Assembly (NCBI RefSeq): GCF_000819725.1
Contig: NZ_CDDH01000012.1
Location: 1 to 64,000 of the forward strand
Direction of reading: 5' to 3'
Source: Aeromonas australiensis
Lineage (GTDB): Bacteria; Pseudomonadota; Gammaproteobacteria; Enterobacterales; Aeromonadaceae
DNA length: 64,000 nucleotides
The position numbers and the translations under genes are program-made. Shown in pieces: positions 28,228 through 37,678 of the stretch; within the stretch, counting starts at the first letter, position 1, and each line of letters opens with the position of its first letter. The notes beneath the pieces were generated by a model. That model saw only the letters and a program-made list of their open reading frames with translations, did no database searches and was not told the origin of the DNA.

Positions 28228-28304
28228 TGGTCGGTGTGAGAGGATTCGAACCTCCGACCCTCTACACCCCATGCAGATGCGCTACCTGGCTGCGCTACAC
28301 ACCG
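28228..28304 (-). tRNA. tRNA-Pro (anticodon GGG)
   Basis: On the minus strand the sequence folds as a complete cloverleaf: acceptor CGGTGTG/CACACCG, D-stem GCGC/GCGC, anticodon stem TCTGC/GTAGA with loop ATGGGGT (anticodon GGG, reading CCC and CCU), T-arm GGAGG-TTCGAAT-CCTCT, and an encoded CCA at 28228-28230. It is a single gene with its own terminator. Confidence 0.95.
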
Positions 28305-28417
28305 ACTAAAGTCAGCTCGGCTGACGGGGGCAGAGTTTATGGAGATGACCCCGCCCTGTCAACAGAGAAACGCCGCCAATTCCCCGGCCAGGGTGCGTTC
28401 GCCTGCTTTGCGAACAA

Positions 28418-29761
28418 TCAGCGGTTAAAGGTCAGCCGCTTGCCCAGGATCTGGTCAGTCAGCTGGCCGTTTTGCCAGGCAATCTGACCGTTGACCAGGG
28501 TCATCTCTATCGTGCTGTGAAAGCGGTATCCGTTGAAAGGAGACCAGCCGCACAGATAGAGGAGGTTGTCATCGTTAACCACATAGGGCTTGCCCAGATC
28601 CAGCAGTACCAAATCGGCGAAGTAACCCTCGCGGATATAACCGCGATCTTCTACCTGAAAACGCTCGGCCACCGCGTGGGAGGTCTTCTTGACGATGGTT
28701 TCCAGCGAGAATACCCCGTTGTGGTAGAGCTCCAGCAGCGCCTGCAAAGAGTGCTGCACCAGCGGTACGCCGGACGGCGCCTTGAAATAGCTGTTCTGCT
28801 TCTCTTCCCAGGTGTGGGGTGCGTGGTCGGTGGCGATGATGTCGAGCACATCGTTGCGCACCGCATCCAGCAGCGCCTGCTGGTCAGCCGCGCTCTTCAC
28901 CGCCGGGTTGCACTTGATCAGGCTGCCCTGGGTCTCGTAATCGGCCTCATTGAAGAACAGATGGTGCACACATACCTCGGCGCTGATGTTCTTGTCCTTG
29001 AGCTCCTTCAGGTCCGGAGTGGCGGTAAAGAGCGACAGCTCTTTCGCCGTGGTCAGGTGCAGCACGTGCAGCTTGGCACCGTACTGCTTGGCCAAAGAGA
29101 CTGCCAGGCTGGAGGATTTGTAGCAGGCATCGGCGCTGCGGATGCGGCCGTGCTCGCCCATCGGCACATCTTCACCCCATTTGGCGCGGGCTTCGTCCTC
29201 CAGCACCTTGATGGTAGGCGTGTCTTCGCAATGGGTGACAATCATCACCGGGCTCTCGCGGAAGATGGCGGCCAGGGTCTCCTGATTATCCACCAGCATG
29301 TTGCCGGTCGAGGCCCCCATGAAGATCTTGATGCCACAAGACTGTTTCGGATCGAGCTTCTTGATCTCTTCCAGGTTGTCGTTGGTGGCACCGAGGTAGA
29401 AGCTGTAGTTGGCGACGGAGGAGTTGGCGGCGATCTGGTATTTGGCTTCGAGGGCGTCGAGGGTGGTGGTCTGGGGATTGACGTTGGGCATTTCCATGAA
29501 ACTGGTGGTACCACCGGCCACGGCGGCGCGGGATTCGCTGGCGATGGTCCCTTTGTGGGTCAATCCCGGCTCTCGGAAGTGGACCTGATCATCGATCATT
29601 CCGGGGATCAGGTGACGACCTGCGGCATCGATAACCAGCGCATCGGGCGCCTCGATATCCGGGGCAATGCGGGCAATCCGTTCACCCTCGATCAACACAT
29701 CAGAGGCATAGATACGGCCTTCGTTGACCAGGGTGGCATTCTTGATAAGCAGTCTGTTCAT
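28418..29761 (-). CDS. Dihydroorotase-like amidohydrolase (long type)
   Basis: A 447-residue metal-dependent amidohydrolase of the type I dihydroorotase group. It shows DDQVHFREPGLTHKG, KIFMGASTGNML (the carboxylated lysine), THCED, LHVLHLTTAKE and ATDHAPHTWEEK, the expected series of metal ligands. The first HxH reads QVH, so one usual histidine ligand is Gln; this variant occurs in a recognisable subgroup. The expected reaction is cyclisation of carbamoyl aspartate to dihydroorotate in pyrimidine synthesis, though a second, classical pyrC may exist elsewhere in the genome. ATG 29761 follows GGAACCCCCC and matches the family start. Confidence 0.85.
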   Translation of the reverse strand: MNRLLIKNATLVNEGRIYASDVLIEGERIARIAPDIEAPDALVIDAAGRHLIPGMIDDQVHFREPGLTHKGTIASESRAAVAGGTTSFMEMPNVNPQTTTLDALEAKYQIAANSSVANYSFYLGATNDNLEEIKKLDPKQSCGIKIFMGASTGNMLVDNQETLAAIFRESPVMIVTHCEDTPTIKVLEDEARAKWGEDVPMGEHGRIRSADACYKSSSLAVSLAKQYGAKLHVLHLTTAKELSLFTATPDLKELKDKNISAEVCVHHLFFNEADYETQGSLIKCNPAVKSAADQQALLDAVRNDVLDIIATDHAPHTWEEKQNSYFKAPSGVPLVQHSLQALLELYHNGVFSLETIVKKTSHAVAERFQVEDRGYIREGYFADLVLLDLGKPYVVNDDNLLYLCGWSPFNGYRFHSTIEMTLVNGQIAWQNGQLTDQILGKRLTFNR

Positions 29762-29841
29762 GGGGGGTTCCAGTTCCTTTGCCGATAATCGCGGGTCATA
29801 ATAGCGCAAAACTGCCCTTTCTCTGTAGCAAGGCCTGACTG

Positions 29842-30717
29842 ATGAAGTTATTTGTAAGAGATTTGACCGTGATCGACTCCAGCTACCTGTGCGAACGCCG
29901 CGGCATGGTGGGCGAGAGCTGGCTGGTAGACATTGAAATGAGCGGCGAGCTCAACGAAATGAGCATGCTGCTGGACTTTGGCCGGGTAAAGAAGCTGATC
30001 AAGTCGATCATCGATGACGAGGTGGACCACAAGTTGCTGGTGCCGACCGAGTGCCCGCTGATCCACGTCGAGACACTGGATGGTGACGAAAGCACGGTGG
30101 ATCTGCTGCGCCCGGGGCGCTCCATCCATCTGCGCAGCCCGAGTCAGGGCTTTGCCTTTATCCCGGCCCCGCAGGTCGACAAGGAGTCGGTCACTCGCTA
30201 CCTGCTGGCGGTGCTGGCCAAGCGCCTGCCAGGCAATATCAAGGATCTGTCGCTCACCCTGCGTCAGGAGGCGATCACCGGTGCCTTCTACCACTACAGC
30301 CACGGCCTGAAAAAGCACGACGGCAACTGCCAGCGCATCGCCCATGGCCACCGCTCCCCCATCGAGATCCATGTCGATGGTGAGCGCGACCAGGAGCTTG
30401 AGCTCAACTGGGCCGAACGCTGGGGCGATATCTACCTCGGCACCGAGGAGGACAAGGTGGCGCTGACCGAGCTCACCCTGAGCCCCCGTGCCGATGCCCA
30501 GCTTGGCGAGCATCACACCGGCTTCAAATATGTGGCGCCGCAGGGGCTGTTCCAGCTGGCCATCCCCAGCGCCGAGGTGGAGATGATCGATACCGACACC
30601 ACGGTCGAGCTGCTGGCCTGCTACATCGCCCGCGAAGTAAAGAAGATGGTGGGCGACAAGTTCGTCAAAATTGTCGCCTATGAAGGGGTCGGCAAGGGCG
30701 CCATCGCCTACGCCTGA
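29842..30717 (+). CDS. Double-domain 6-carboxytetrahydropterin synthase-like protein
   Basis: A 291-residue protein made of two PTPS/QueD-like halves. In the second half the zinc and catalytic residues are present: H154 (HYSHG), C163 and H168/H170 in CQRIAHGH. In the first half the equivalent segment (SSYLCERRGMVGESW, residues 13-27) has lost the histidines, so it is probably structural. QueD-type enzymes make 6-carboxy-tetrahydropterin for queuosine or related deazapurines. No other queuosine gene is adjacent. ATG 29842 is the start. Confidence 0.75.
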   Translation: MKLFVRDLTVIDSSYLCERRGMVGESWLVDIEMSGELNEMSMLLDFGRVKKLIKSIIDDEVDHKLLVPTECPLIHVETLDGDESTVDLLRPGRSIHLRSPSQGFAFIPAPQVDKESVTRYLLAVLAKRLPGNIKDLSLTLRQEAITGAFYHYSHGLKKHDGNCQRIAHGHRSPIEIHVDGERDQELELNWAERWGDIYLGTEEDKVALTELTLSPRADAQLGEHHTGFKYVAPQGLFQLAIPSAEVEMIDTDTTVELLACYIAREVKKMVGDKFVKIVAYEGVGKGAIAYA

Positions 30718-30733
30718 CCCTTGCCAGTAATAG

Positions 30734-30761
30734 ATAAGGCCCCGCATCTGCGGGGCCTTAT
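30734..30761. terminator. Bidirectional terminator, PTPS gene / chemoreceptor
   Basis: A 13-bp perfect stem (30734-30746 with 30749-30761) between convergent genes. The GC-rich core sits inside AT flanks. Confidence 0.75.
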
Positions 30762-30784
30762 GGTTGGCGGGATGGTGGTGCGTC

Positions 30785-32797
30785 TCAGGCGCTGAGCCGA
30801 AAGCGCTTGACCAGGCTCTCCTGCTGCTCGGCAAGGGAGTCCAGCTGCTGGCTGGTCTCGGCCACCCGCTCGATCCCCTGATAGTTGAGATCCGAGATAT
30901 CGGAGATGCGGTTGAGGTTGGTGGCGATGTCGGCGCTGGTGGCCTGTTGCTGCTCGGCGGCAGAGGCAATCTGGCTCGACATGTCGCTGATCAGCACCAC
31001 AATCCCCTGCACCTCCTCCATGGCGTTGTTGGCATGAGAGCTCTGATCCACGCAGCTGTCCATCTCGCGAGAGCACTCCTGCATCACGGTCACCGCCTTG
31101 GCGACCCCCTGCTGCAGGTTCTCGATCATGGTCTGGATCTCGCTGGTGGACTGGGCGGTACGGCCCGCCAGACTGCGCACCTCATCCGCCACCACCGCAA
31201 AGCCGCGCCCCTGCTCACCAGCGCGGGCCGCCTCGATGGCAGCATTGAGGGCCAGCAGATTGGTCTGCTCGGCAATGCCACGAATAACATCGAGGATGTT
31301 GCCGATCTGACTGCTCATGGCACTCACGTCACCAATCACCTTGCCGGTCTGTTGCAGCTTGCCCGCCAATTGATGAGTGGTGGTGATATTGCCAGCCATC
31401 ACCTTGCGACCCATTTCTGACGCCTTCTCCACATCCATCACCCGCTCCAGGGTCTGGTTGGCAGCCTGAGCCACCTCCCGCACCGAGGCCTCCATCTGGG
31501 TCATGGCAGCAGCGACCGAGGCGGTCTCCTGCCGCTGCTTCTCCAGATCGGCCCGTACCGATTCGGTGGTGTGGCGGTTGCCGTGGGCGGCATCGTTAAG
31601 CTGGGCCGAGGCTTGTGAAAGCTGCGCCAGCACCTCCCCCATCTGGGCGATAAGCAGGTTGATCTGGCTGCCCAGCTGACCAAATTCGTTGTTGCTGCGA
31701 AAACCGATACGCTGGGTCATATCGCCCTGGGTCACTTCGGTCAGCACCCGCAACAGCTCTTTGAGCGGACGGCGAATGGCCTTACCCAGGGTATAAGCCA
31801 CCAGCATGGCGATCAGGATAGCAACCGCTATGCTGGTTCCCTGGGTCAGGGTGCTCTGGCGCTGCGCAGCTTTGGCATGCTGAATGCTCTGGTTCATCAG
31901 CTGCTGGCTCTGCGCGGTGATCCGCTCAAGTCGGTTCTGGATCTCGACAATCAGGGCGCTGGCCTGCTTGCTCTTCTCCCGCATCTGTTCCTGCTGCTGC
32001 ATCAGCACCAGATATTGGGCCAGTACACCTTCATTACCTGTGGTATCGCGCACGAAACCATGGATGTAGTGACCCATGTTGTTGTCGAAATCCTTGAGCT
32101 CCCCTTGCAGATCCTTGATGGTGCTGTTGAACCCCTCAATCTGCATCCTGTTGCGTTTAAGGGCACCCTCAATGGGTGCGGGAATAGTCTGGTTGAGGGC
32201 GTCCATGGTGGAGAGTTCGATGGCGGAGAGTTTGGTGGTCAGGGTCTCGGAGAGCATCTTGATAAAGCTGTCGTCGATGGTGATCATCATATCACCCAGG
32301 TTCTTCTTGAACTGAGGCAAGCTGACCTGAAACTGTCCCTTGGCCAGATTGACTTTGTGCAACCGGGTAAGCAGTGCTTCGTGTTCACCGGGCAAGGTGT
32401 CGGTCAGTTGCAGGTATTGCTGAACCTGCTGGCCAAGGGCGGCCATCTCCCCCTGCAGTGCAGGGTGAGCTGCAACCTGTTCACCCAGTGTTGCCAGGGT
32501 CTGGTCAACCTGAGCTTTGGCCTGCTTCAACTTGGCCACTTCGGTCGGCAGCTGTTTGAGGTCCTGCTCGGTGAGCACATCCCCCAGCCACTTGTTGGCG
32601 CTGAGCAGGGTGATCTGGGTCTGACTGCTGGCAATCACCAGCGGCATCGACTGCTGGGTAACCTGCTCCAGCGCGTTCCCCAGGGTCTCCTGACTACGAA
32701 ATGTGAGTAGTGAACTGGCCCCCATCACGGCCACCAGGATCGCGAAGCCAAGATAGACTCGCTGCAAGATGGAGAGATCCGACATTGTTTGTTTCAT
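30785..32797 (-). CDS. Methyl-accepting chemotaxis protein
   Basis: A 670-residue chemoreceptor. It has an N-terminal membrane helix ([20 protein letters not shown]), a long helical periplasmic sensor of about 280 residues, a second helix ([16 protein letters not shown], about residue 320), a HAMP domain to about residue 380, and the signalling domain with the conserved hairpin tip [32 protein letters not shown] in pieces. It should signal through CheA/CheW; the ligand is unknown. ATG 32797 gives the usual short cytoplasmic N-terminus; the longer frame to 32872 has none. No CheR-binding pentapeptide is visible at the C-terminus (LVKRFRLSA). Confidence 0.92.
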   Translation of the reverse strand: MKQTMSDLSILQRVYLGFAILVAVMGASSLLTFRSQETLGNALEQVTQQSMPLVIASSQTQITLLSANKWLGDVLTEQDLKQLPTEVAKLKQAKAQVDQTLATLGEQVAAHPALQGEMAALGQQVQQYLQLTDTLPGEHEALLTRLHKVNLAKGQFQVSLPQFKKNLGDMMITIDDSFIKMLSETLTTKLSAIELSTMDALNQTIPAPIEGALKRNRMQIEGFNSTIKDLQGELKDFDNNMGHYIHGFVRDTTGNEGVLAQYLVLMQQQEQMREKSKQASALIVEIQNRLERITAQSQQLMNQSIQHAKAAQRQSTLTQGTSIAVAILIAMLVAYTLGKAIRRPLKELLRVLTEVTQGDMTQRIGFRSNNEFGQLGSQINLLIAQMGEVLAQLSQASAQLNDAAHGNRHTTESVRADLEKQRQETASVAAAMTQMEASVREVAQAANQTLERVMDVEKASEMGRKVMAGNITTTHQLAGKLQQTGKVIGDVSAMSSQIGNILDVIRGIAEQTNLLALNAAIEAARAGEQGRGFAVVADEVRSLAGRTAQSTSEIQTMIENLQQGVAKAVTVMQECSREMDSCVDQSSHANNAMEEVQGIVVLISDMSSQIASAAEQQQATSADIATNLNRISDISDLNYQGIERVAETSQQLDSLAEQQESLVKRFRLSA

Positions 32798-33048
32798 TAT
32801 TATCCCGCTGTATATGCAAAAGTCCCTTGCCTGAGTACCCCGTCCTTTTGATACCCTGCAGACCACCCTCAACAGGCGCTGCAGCTGACGTTCCTCTGGC
32901 TATCGGTATTTTTAACAATAACTGAAGGGAATGGGACATCAGCTGTGTCAAATGTCGGCTTGTGTCACACTTGGCGTGCTGCTCGCCCCCCTTTCGGGAG
33001 CCGCTTGGGGTTCTAGTTCAATTTTCTGTTTCCTATAGGGAGTTAGCC

Positions 33049-33399
33049 ATGGCGCAAGAAACCATTTTCAGCAAAATCATCCGTAAAGAGATCCCCGCCG
33101 ACATCCTTTACCAGGACGATCTGGTCACTGCATTTCGCGATATCCAGCCCAAGGCCAAGACCCATATCCTGATCATCCCCAATGTGCTGATCCCCACCGT
33201 CAATTATGTGGAAGCCGAACATGAACTGGCCCTTGGCCGGATGTTCACTGTGGCCCGCAAACTGGCCGCCGAGGCGGGTATCGCCGAAGATGGCTACCGC
33301 CTCATCATGAACTGCAACCGCCACGGTGGGCAGGAGGTCTACCATATCCACCTGCATCTGGTCGGCGGCCAGCCGCTGGGGCCGCTGCTCAGCCTGTAA
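33049..33399 (+). CDS. hinT: HIT family purine nucleoside phosphoramidase
   Basis: A 116-residue HIT protein: [19 protein letters not shown] at the start and the histidine triad HIHLHLVGG at the end, with the family's length. HinT hydrolyses adenosine phosphoramidates and aminoacyl-AMP. AGGGAG precedes ATG 33049. It opens a tight operon (hinT, COG3014 lipoprotein, ycfL, lpoB, thiK, DUF6279), close to the E. coli order; its stop overlaps the next start by one base. Confidence 0.95.
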   Translation: MAQETIFSKIIRKEIPADILYQDDLVTAFRDIQPKAKTHILIIPNVLIPTVNYVEAEHELALGRMFTVARKLAAEAGIAEDGYRLIMNCNRHGGQEVYHIHLHLVGGQPLGPLLSL

Positions 33400-34847
33400 T
33401 GCATCGATACCGCTTCACCTGCCGCAGCGCCCTGTTGCTCTGCGGCGCCCTGCTGTTGCTGGGGGGGTGCGCCTCCCGCTGGCAGGATATGTTCGTCTCC
33501 TACTCCGATCAGATGGTGCCCCTGCGCAACCAGCTGCTGCTAGGCCATGCCGCCGAGGCGCTGCCCGAGGTACGCGACTCCACCCTCGGCGATGACACCT
33601 TTGTCCTCGATCGCCTTGAACAGGGGCGTATTGCCTGGCTGGCCGGTCAGGATGCTGGCAGCAAGCAGGCGTTCACCGCCGCCGACAACCGCCTTGAGTG
33701 GGAAGATAATCAGGCACAATACCGGCTGAGCCACGGGTTCGATCAGGTGGGTAGCCTGCTCACCAACGATCAGTCTATGGCCTATCGTACTCCCGATTAC
33801 GAACGCACCATGCTGCACCACTATCTGGCCCTCAACTACCTGCAACGGGGGGATGCCGATGGCGCCCTGGTGGAGGTGCGCCGGGCCAATCAGGTGCAGG
33901 AGCAGGCCCTGAAACGGCGAGCCGACGAGGTGCGCAAGGCAGAGGATAAGCGCGAAGAGGCCGAGGCCGATATCACCACTGAAGGCGAAATGCGCCAGCT
34001 GATGTCGCGCGGCGCACCGGATCTCGACCGGCTGATCGGCAAGGTCAAGAACGGTTTCCAGAACGCCTACACCTTCTATTTTTCCGCCGTGCTCTATGAG
34101 GCGGCCGGGGATCTCAACGACGCCTGGGTCGACTATCAGCGCGGCTACCAGATAGCGCCGGACAACCGCAGCCTGCAAGATGCCTTACTGCGCCTGGCTG
34201 TGCTGCGTGGCTCACCGGACGAGATCCGCGCGACCGAGAAAAAGGTGGGCCGCAAAGCGCTGCCCCTTGCGAAAGATCAAGGCCAACTGGTGGTGCTGTT
34301 TGAAGATGGCTTGATCCCGGCGCGGCGCGAGCTGTTCCTGCCGCTGCCCATCTCCACTTCCAGCGGCGATTTTCGTACCTTTACCGTGGCCATCCCCTAT
34401 TACGATAATCGGGCCAGCGACACCGGCCCGCTGACGTTGGAAGTCGGCAAGGGGGCCTGGCAGACCAGCGAGCTGGTCAGGCTGGAAGCGCTGGCCGCCA
34501 AAGATCTGCAAGAGCGGCTGCCCGGCATGCTGACCCGCCAGGCGCTGCGACTGGTGGCCAAGGAGCAGATGCGCCGCACCGCCGCCAAAGAGGGGGGCGA
34601 TCTGGGCAATATTCTGGTGGGGATCTTCAATACCCTCTCGGAGCGAGCCGATACCCGCAGCTGGCTGACGCTACCAGCGCAGGCATCAAGCTGGCAGGGG
34701 ATGGTGCCGGCAGGTGACATCAACCTCACCCTGAGCGCGGGGGCTGCGCAGCGGCAATTGCCGCTGACCATTCATAGCGGCCGTACCACCCTGGTGTGGG
34801 TACAGCGCCTCGGCGCTGGTCTGACCACCCGGGTGATGCCGCTCTGA
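33399..34847 (+). CDS. COG3014 family lipoprotein
   Basis: A 482-residue envelope lipoprotein, with lipobox LLLGGC (residues 19-24) after a hydrophobic leader. TPR-like helices follow (YLALNYLQRGDADGALVEVRRA; AAGDLNDAWVDYQRGY), with a charged coiled segment between, then a beta-rich C-terminal half (LELFLPLPISTSSGDFRTFTV region). The layout matches COG3014 proteins, which accompany lpoB in Vibrio/Aeromonas-type genomes; a role with the peptidoglycan-synthesis activator is suggested only by context. ATG overlaps the hinT stop (TAATG). Confidence 0.82.
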   Translation: MHRYRFTCRSALLLCGALLLLGGCASRWQDMFVSYSDQMVPLRNQLLLGHAAEALPEVRDSTLGDDTFVLDRLEQGRIAWLAGQDAGSKQAFTAADNRLEWEDNQAQYRLSHGFDQVGSLLTNDQSMAYRTPDYERTMLHHYLALNYLQRGDADGALVEVRRANQVQEQALKRRADEVRKAEDKREEAEADITTEGEMRQLMSRGAPDLDRLIGKVKNGFQNAYTFYFSAVLYEAAGDLNDAWVDYQRGYQIAPDNRSLQDALLRLAVLRGSPDEIRATEKKVGRKALPLAKDQGQLVVLFEDGLIPARRELFLPLPISTSSGDFRTFTVAIPYYDNRASDTGPLTLEVGKGAWQTSELVRLEALAAKDLQERLPGMLTRQALRLVAKEQMRRTAAKEGGDLGNILVGIFNTLSERADTRSWLTLPAQASSWQGMVPAGDINLTLSAGAAQRQLPLTIHSGRTTLVWVQRLGAGLTTRVMPL

Positions 34848-34930
34848 GCAGATGGCAAAGAGAGATGAGCAAGACAATTAACCGGGCAGGCTCACACGCG
34901 GCCCCACTCACCCCGATTAAGGAGAGCAAG

Positions 34931-35329
34931 ATGAAAGCATACGGGTTGGCCCTCGGGATCGCGCTGCTGCTGACCGGCTGCGCCACCAACACCTCAGGCG
35001 TGGCGCTCTATGGCCCGGCGGGCGGTGCAGCCACGCAGGAGCCGCATCAAAACGTCAACGTCACCCTGACCGAGCTGAGCCGCCGTGAACAGAACGGCCT
35101 GCTGCAGGTCAATGTGGCCGCCGCCAGCACCCAGCGCGGCGATAACAAGCTGCAATATATCTTCTATTGGTATGATGACGCCGGTCAGGAGGTCGCCAGC
35201 GATGGCCGCGGCTGGACCCCCATCAAGCTGCATGGCTATCAGACCCGCACCCTCTCCGCCCTGGCCCCCAGCCCGGCGGCGCAGGGTTACCGGATTTACG
35301 TACGCGAAGTGATTGAGGAATCCAACTGA
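34931..35329 (+). CDS. ycfL: YcfL family lipoprotein (DUF1425)
   Basis: A 132-residue lipoprotein with signal KAYGLALGIALLLTGC and a compact beta-sandwich (VNVTLTELSRREQNGLLQVN, YIFYWYDDAGQEV, GYRIYVREV) typical of YcfL. Function unknown; it is conserved directly before lpoB. GGAGAGCAAG precedes ATG 34931, and its stop overlaps the lpoB start (TGATG). An in-frame upstream extension is not family-like. Confidence 0.85.
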   Translation: MKAYGLALGIALLLTGCATNTSGVALYGPAGGAATQEPHQNVNVTLTELSRREQNGLLQVNVAAASTQRGDNKLQYIFYWYDDAGQEVASDGRGWTPIKLHGYQTRTLSALAPSPAAQGYRIYVREVIEESN

Positions 35330-35925
35330 TGAAAATGAATCATGCCCTGCTGATATTGACCTCTGCATTGCTCTTGGGCGGCTGCTCCAGCACCACCGTC
35401 AGCTATGGCGATCCCACTGAAACCGAAACCGTCACCGTCGATTATGGCTCGACCGACCTGCAGGCTATCGCCGACAAGATGGCGGACTCCATGCTGGCCT
35501 CCCCCGCTACCAGCGAGATCACCGCTGGCGGGCGTCCGGTGATGTTTATGGACTCTATCCGCAACAAGACCTCCGAGCACATCGATACCGAAGCCATCAC
35601 CGATACCATCCGCACCAAGTTGCTGCGGGCCGGTAAGTTCCGCTTCGTCGACATGAGCAAGGTGGCCGCCGTCAAGCAGCAGCTCGAATACCAGCAGAGC
35701 AGCGGCATGGTTGACCCGGCCTCCATGGTACGACTGGGCAAGCAGACCGGTGCCCGCTACATGGTCTATGGCAACCTCGCCAGCATCGTCAAGGACAACG
35801 GCAAGGTGAAGGATGTCTACTACCAGATGACCATGAACCTGATGGATCTGCAAAGCGGCGAGCTGCTGTGGGCCGATCAGAAAGAGATCCGCAAACAGGC
35901 GAAGAAATCCACCTTTGGCTGGTAA
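35329..35925 (+). CDS. lpoB: Penicillin-binding protein activator LpoB
   Basis: A 198-residue outer-membrane lipoprotein. The leader ends in the lipobox LLLGGC; a short linker follows (shorter than in E. coli), then the globular domain with STDLQAIADKMADSML, MDSIRNKTSEHIDT and RYMVYGNLASI. It crosses the periplasm to switch on PBP1B (the UB2H domain). Placement after ycfL and before thiK is the conserved order. It starts in overlap with ycfL. Confidence 0.93.
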   Translation: MKMNHALLILTSALLLGGCSSTTVSYGDPTETETVTVDYGSTDLQAIADKMADSMLASPATSEITAGGRPVMFMDSIRNKTSEHIDTEAITDTIRTKLLRAGKFRFVDMSKVAAVKQQLEYQQSSGMVDPASMVRLGKQTGARYMVYGNLASIVKDNGKVKDVYYQMTMNLMDLQSGELLWADQKEIRKQAKKSTFGW

Positions 35926-36760
35926 CAGGCTCCCGCTGACGGGCAACTGTGATCCGTTGCTGGCCAGCCTGCCCGCCCCCTGGCGAGAGGGCACATTGAT
36001 ACCACTCGGGGTGGGGCTGACCAACTGCAACTATCGACTGCACCTCCCCTCCGGGCGCAGTTACTTTTTGCGTCAAGGCCACCCCGATCCGCTTCGTCTT
36101 GGCATCGACCGAGCTACCGAGTGGCAGCTTTATCAGGGGGCGATGACCGAAGGGCTGGCGCTGCCTTGCCACTATGGCGATCCCGCCAGCGGCCTGATGC
36201 TACTCGAATGGTGCGATGAGCCAAACTGGACGGTCGCGGCGCCACCGGCCGCCGATCAGCCCCTGCTGCTGGCAGAGGTGCTGCGCAAGCTCCATTGCTT
36301 GCCGCTACCTGCGGTGGTGATGGCGGTGCGAGCTCACGCTGCGGGCTATCGCGCCCGCCTGGCCCACACTCCCTCCTGGCTGCCCGCGCTGGAGCGGGGC
36401 TTGCTCGCCTGCAGTGAGCCAAATGATTGCTGGCGCCCTTGCCACCATGATCTCAATCCGGCTAACTTGTTGGGAAGCAAACCCTGGGTCATCGATTGGG
36501 AATACGGCGCGACCGGGCACCCCGGCTTTGAACTCGCCAGTATCCAGCGAACCCATGAGTGGCCCGCCGAGCGGCGTGACGAGCTGGAAGCGCACTATCT
36601 GCTGGCCCTGCCGCGCCACCAGTGGCCCGATTTTCAGAGCGAGGCGTTTTTACCCTGGGTCGACTATATCGGCCTGCTCTGGGCCCTGCTGATGGCAGAG
36701 CGACAGCCCTCACTCGACTATGACACCCTGATCGCCATCAACCGGCAACGACTGGAGTAA
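35915..36760 (+). CDS. thiK: Thiamine kinase-like phosphotransferase
   Basis: A 281-residue APH/choline-kinase fold protein. The Brenner motif is CHHDLNPANLL (HxDxxxxN, residues about 175-185) and the magnesium site is VIDWEYGATGHPGFEL. Position after lpoB points to ThiK, which phosphorylates salvaged thiamine. There is no ATG near the expected start: TTG 35915 overlaps the end of lpoB by 11 bases, or TTG 35957 may be used. Translation is probably coupled to lpoB. Confidence 0.8.
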   Translation: MAGNRLPLTGNCDPLLASLPAPWREGTLIPLGVGLTNCNYRLHLPSGRSYFLRQGHPDPLRLGIDRATEWQLYQGAMTEGLALPCHYGDPASGLMLLEWCDEPNWTVAAPPAADQPLLLAEVLRKLHCLPLPAVVMAVRAHAAGYRARLAHTPSWLPALERGLLACSEPNDCWRPCHHDLNPANLLGSKPWVIDWEYGATGHPGFELASIQRTHEWPAERRDELEAHYLLALPRHQWPDFQSEAFLPWVDYIGLLWALLMAERQPSLDYDTLIAINRQRLE

Positions 36761-36763
36761 CAG

Positions 36764-37621
36764 ATGATAAACAAGGTGCGCTGGCACAAGCCGAAAACCT
36801 GGGGTCTGCTGCTGATCGCCCTGCTGCTGACCGGCTGCTCTACCCGGGTGATCTACTACTGGCTCGATACCGCCATCATCTGGCAGCTGGATGACTATTT
36901 CGCCCTCTCCTCCTCTCAAAAGAAACTGCTCAGTCGTGAAGTGAAGGGGTTGATGGCCTGGCACCGACAGCATGAGCTGCCTCGCTACGCCAAGGATCTC
37001 GACGCGCTGGCCAAGGCGGTCGCCAGCCCCATGACGCCGGCCCAAATTGCCACTCATCTCGATACGGCTCAGCACAGCCTCACGCGCACACTGGAAAATA
37101 CCATTCCCCGGACCGTCAAGCTGGCACGCACCCTCACCGACGAGCAGGTGGCCCGCTTTATGACCGACAGGGTTAAGCGGCAACAGGATCGCCAGCGCGA
37201 TTTTGCCACCGAATCCCGCGAACAGATGCTGGCGGAGTTTCGCGACAAGATGAACAAACGACTCACATTCTGGATTGGCAAAGTAAAGCCTGCTCAGGAA
37301 CCGCTGGTGGCCCAGTGGGCCGAGTGGCAGTACGAGCTGATGCCCCCCTGGCTGGAATTTCAGGAGTCCTGGACCCTGGAGCTGGACCGGCTAATGAAGC
37401 AGCGGCAAAACCCGGACTTTAGTCAGGCGTTGAGCGCCCTGCTGGCCGAAGGGGATGGCCTGATGGATGGCCGCTTTACCGGCTATACCGAGCAGTCTCG
37501 CCAGCGTACCGTCAACTGGCTGAGTGACCTCAGTCAGTCGCTGGATATCTCCCAGCGTGCCCATCTCTACTCCCTGCTCAAGGGTTATGCCCGTGACTTC
37601 AACAAGATGGGTGGCCGTTGA
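36764..37621 (+). CDS. DUF6279 family lipoprotein
   Basis: A 285-residue lipoprotein with lipobox LLLTGC, then VIYYWLDTAIIWQLDDYFALSSSQKK and GLMAWHRQHELPRYA, which is the DUF6279 signature (two consecutive YxxLD-type segments and WHRxxELPxYA). The rest is helical and rich in Arg/Gln. Function unknown. The gene starts 3 bases after the thiK stop, so it is the last gene of the hinT-lpoB operon. Confidence 0.8.
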   Translation: MINKVRWHKPKTWGLLLIALLLTGCSTRVIYYWLDTAIIWQLDDYFALSSSQKKLLSREVKGLMAWHRQHELPRYAKDLDALAKAVASPMTPAQIATHLDTAQHSLTRTLENTIPRTVKLARTLTDEQVARFMTDRVKRQQDRQRDFATESREQMLAEFRDKMNKRLTFWIGKVKPAQEPLVAQWAEWQYELMPPWLEFQESWTLELDRLMKQRQNPDFSQALSALLAEGDGLMDGRFTGYTEQSRQRTVNWLSDLSQSLDISQRAHLYSLLKGYARDFNKMGGR

Positions 37622-37678
37622 TACGATGACCGGACAGGCATCAACAACTCGCTATGACCTTGTTACAGATAAGGGCTT

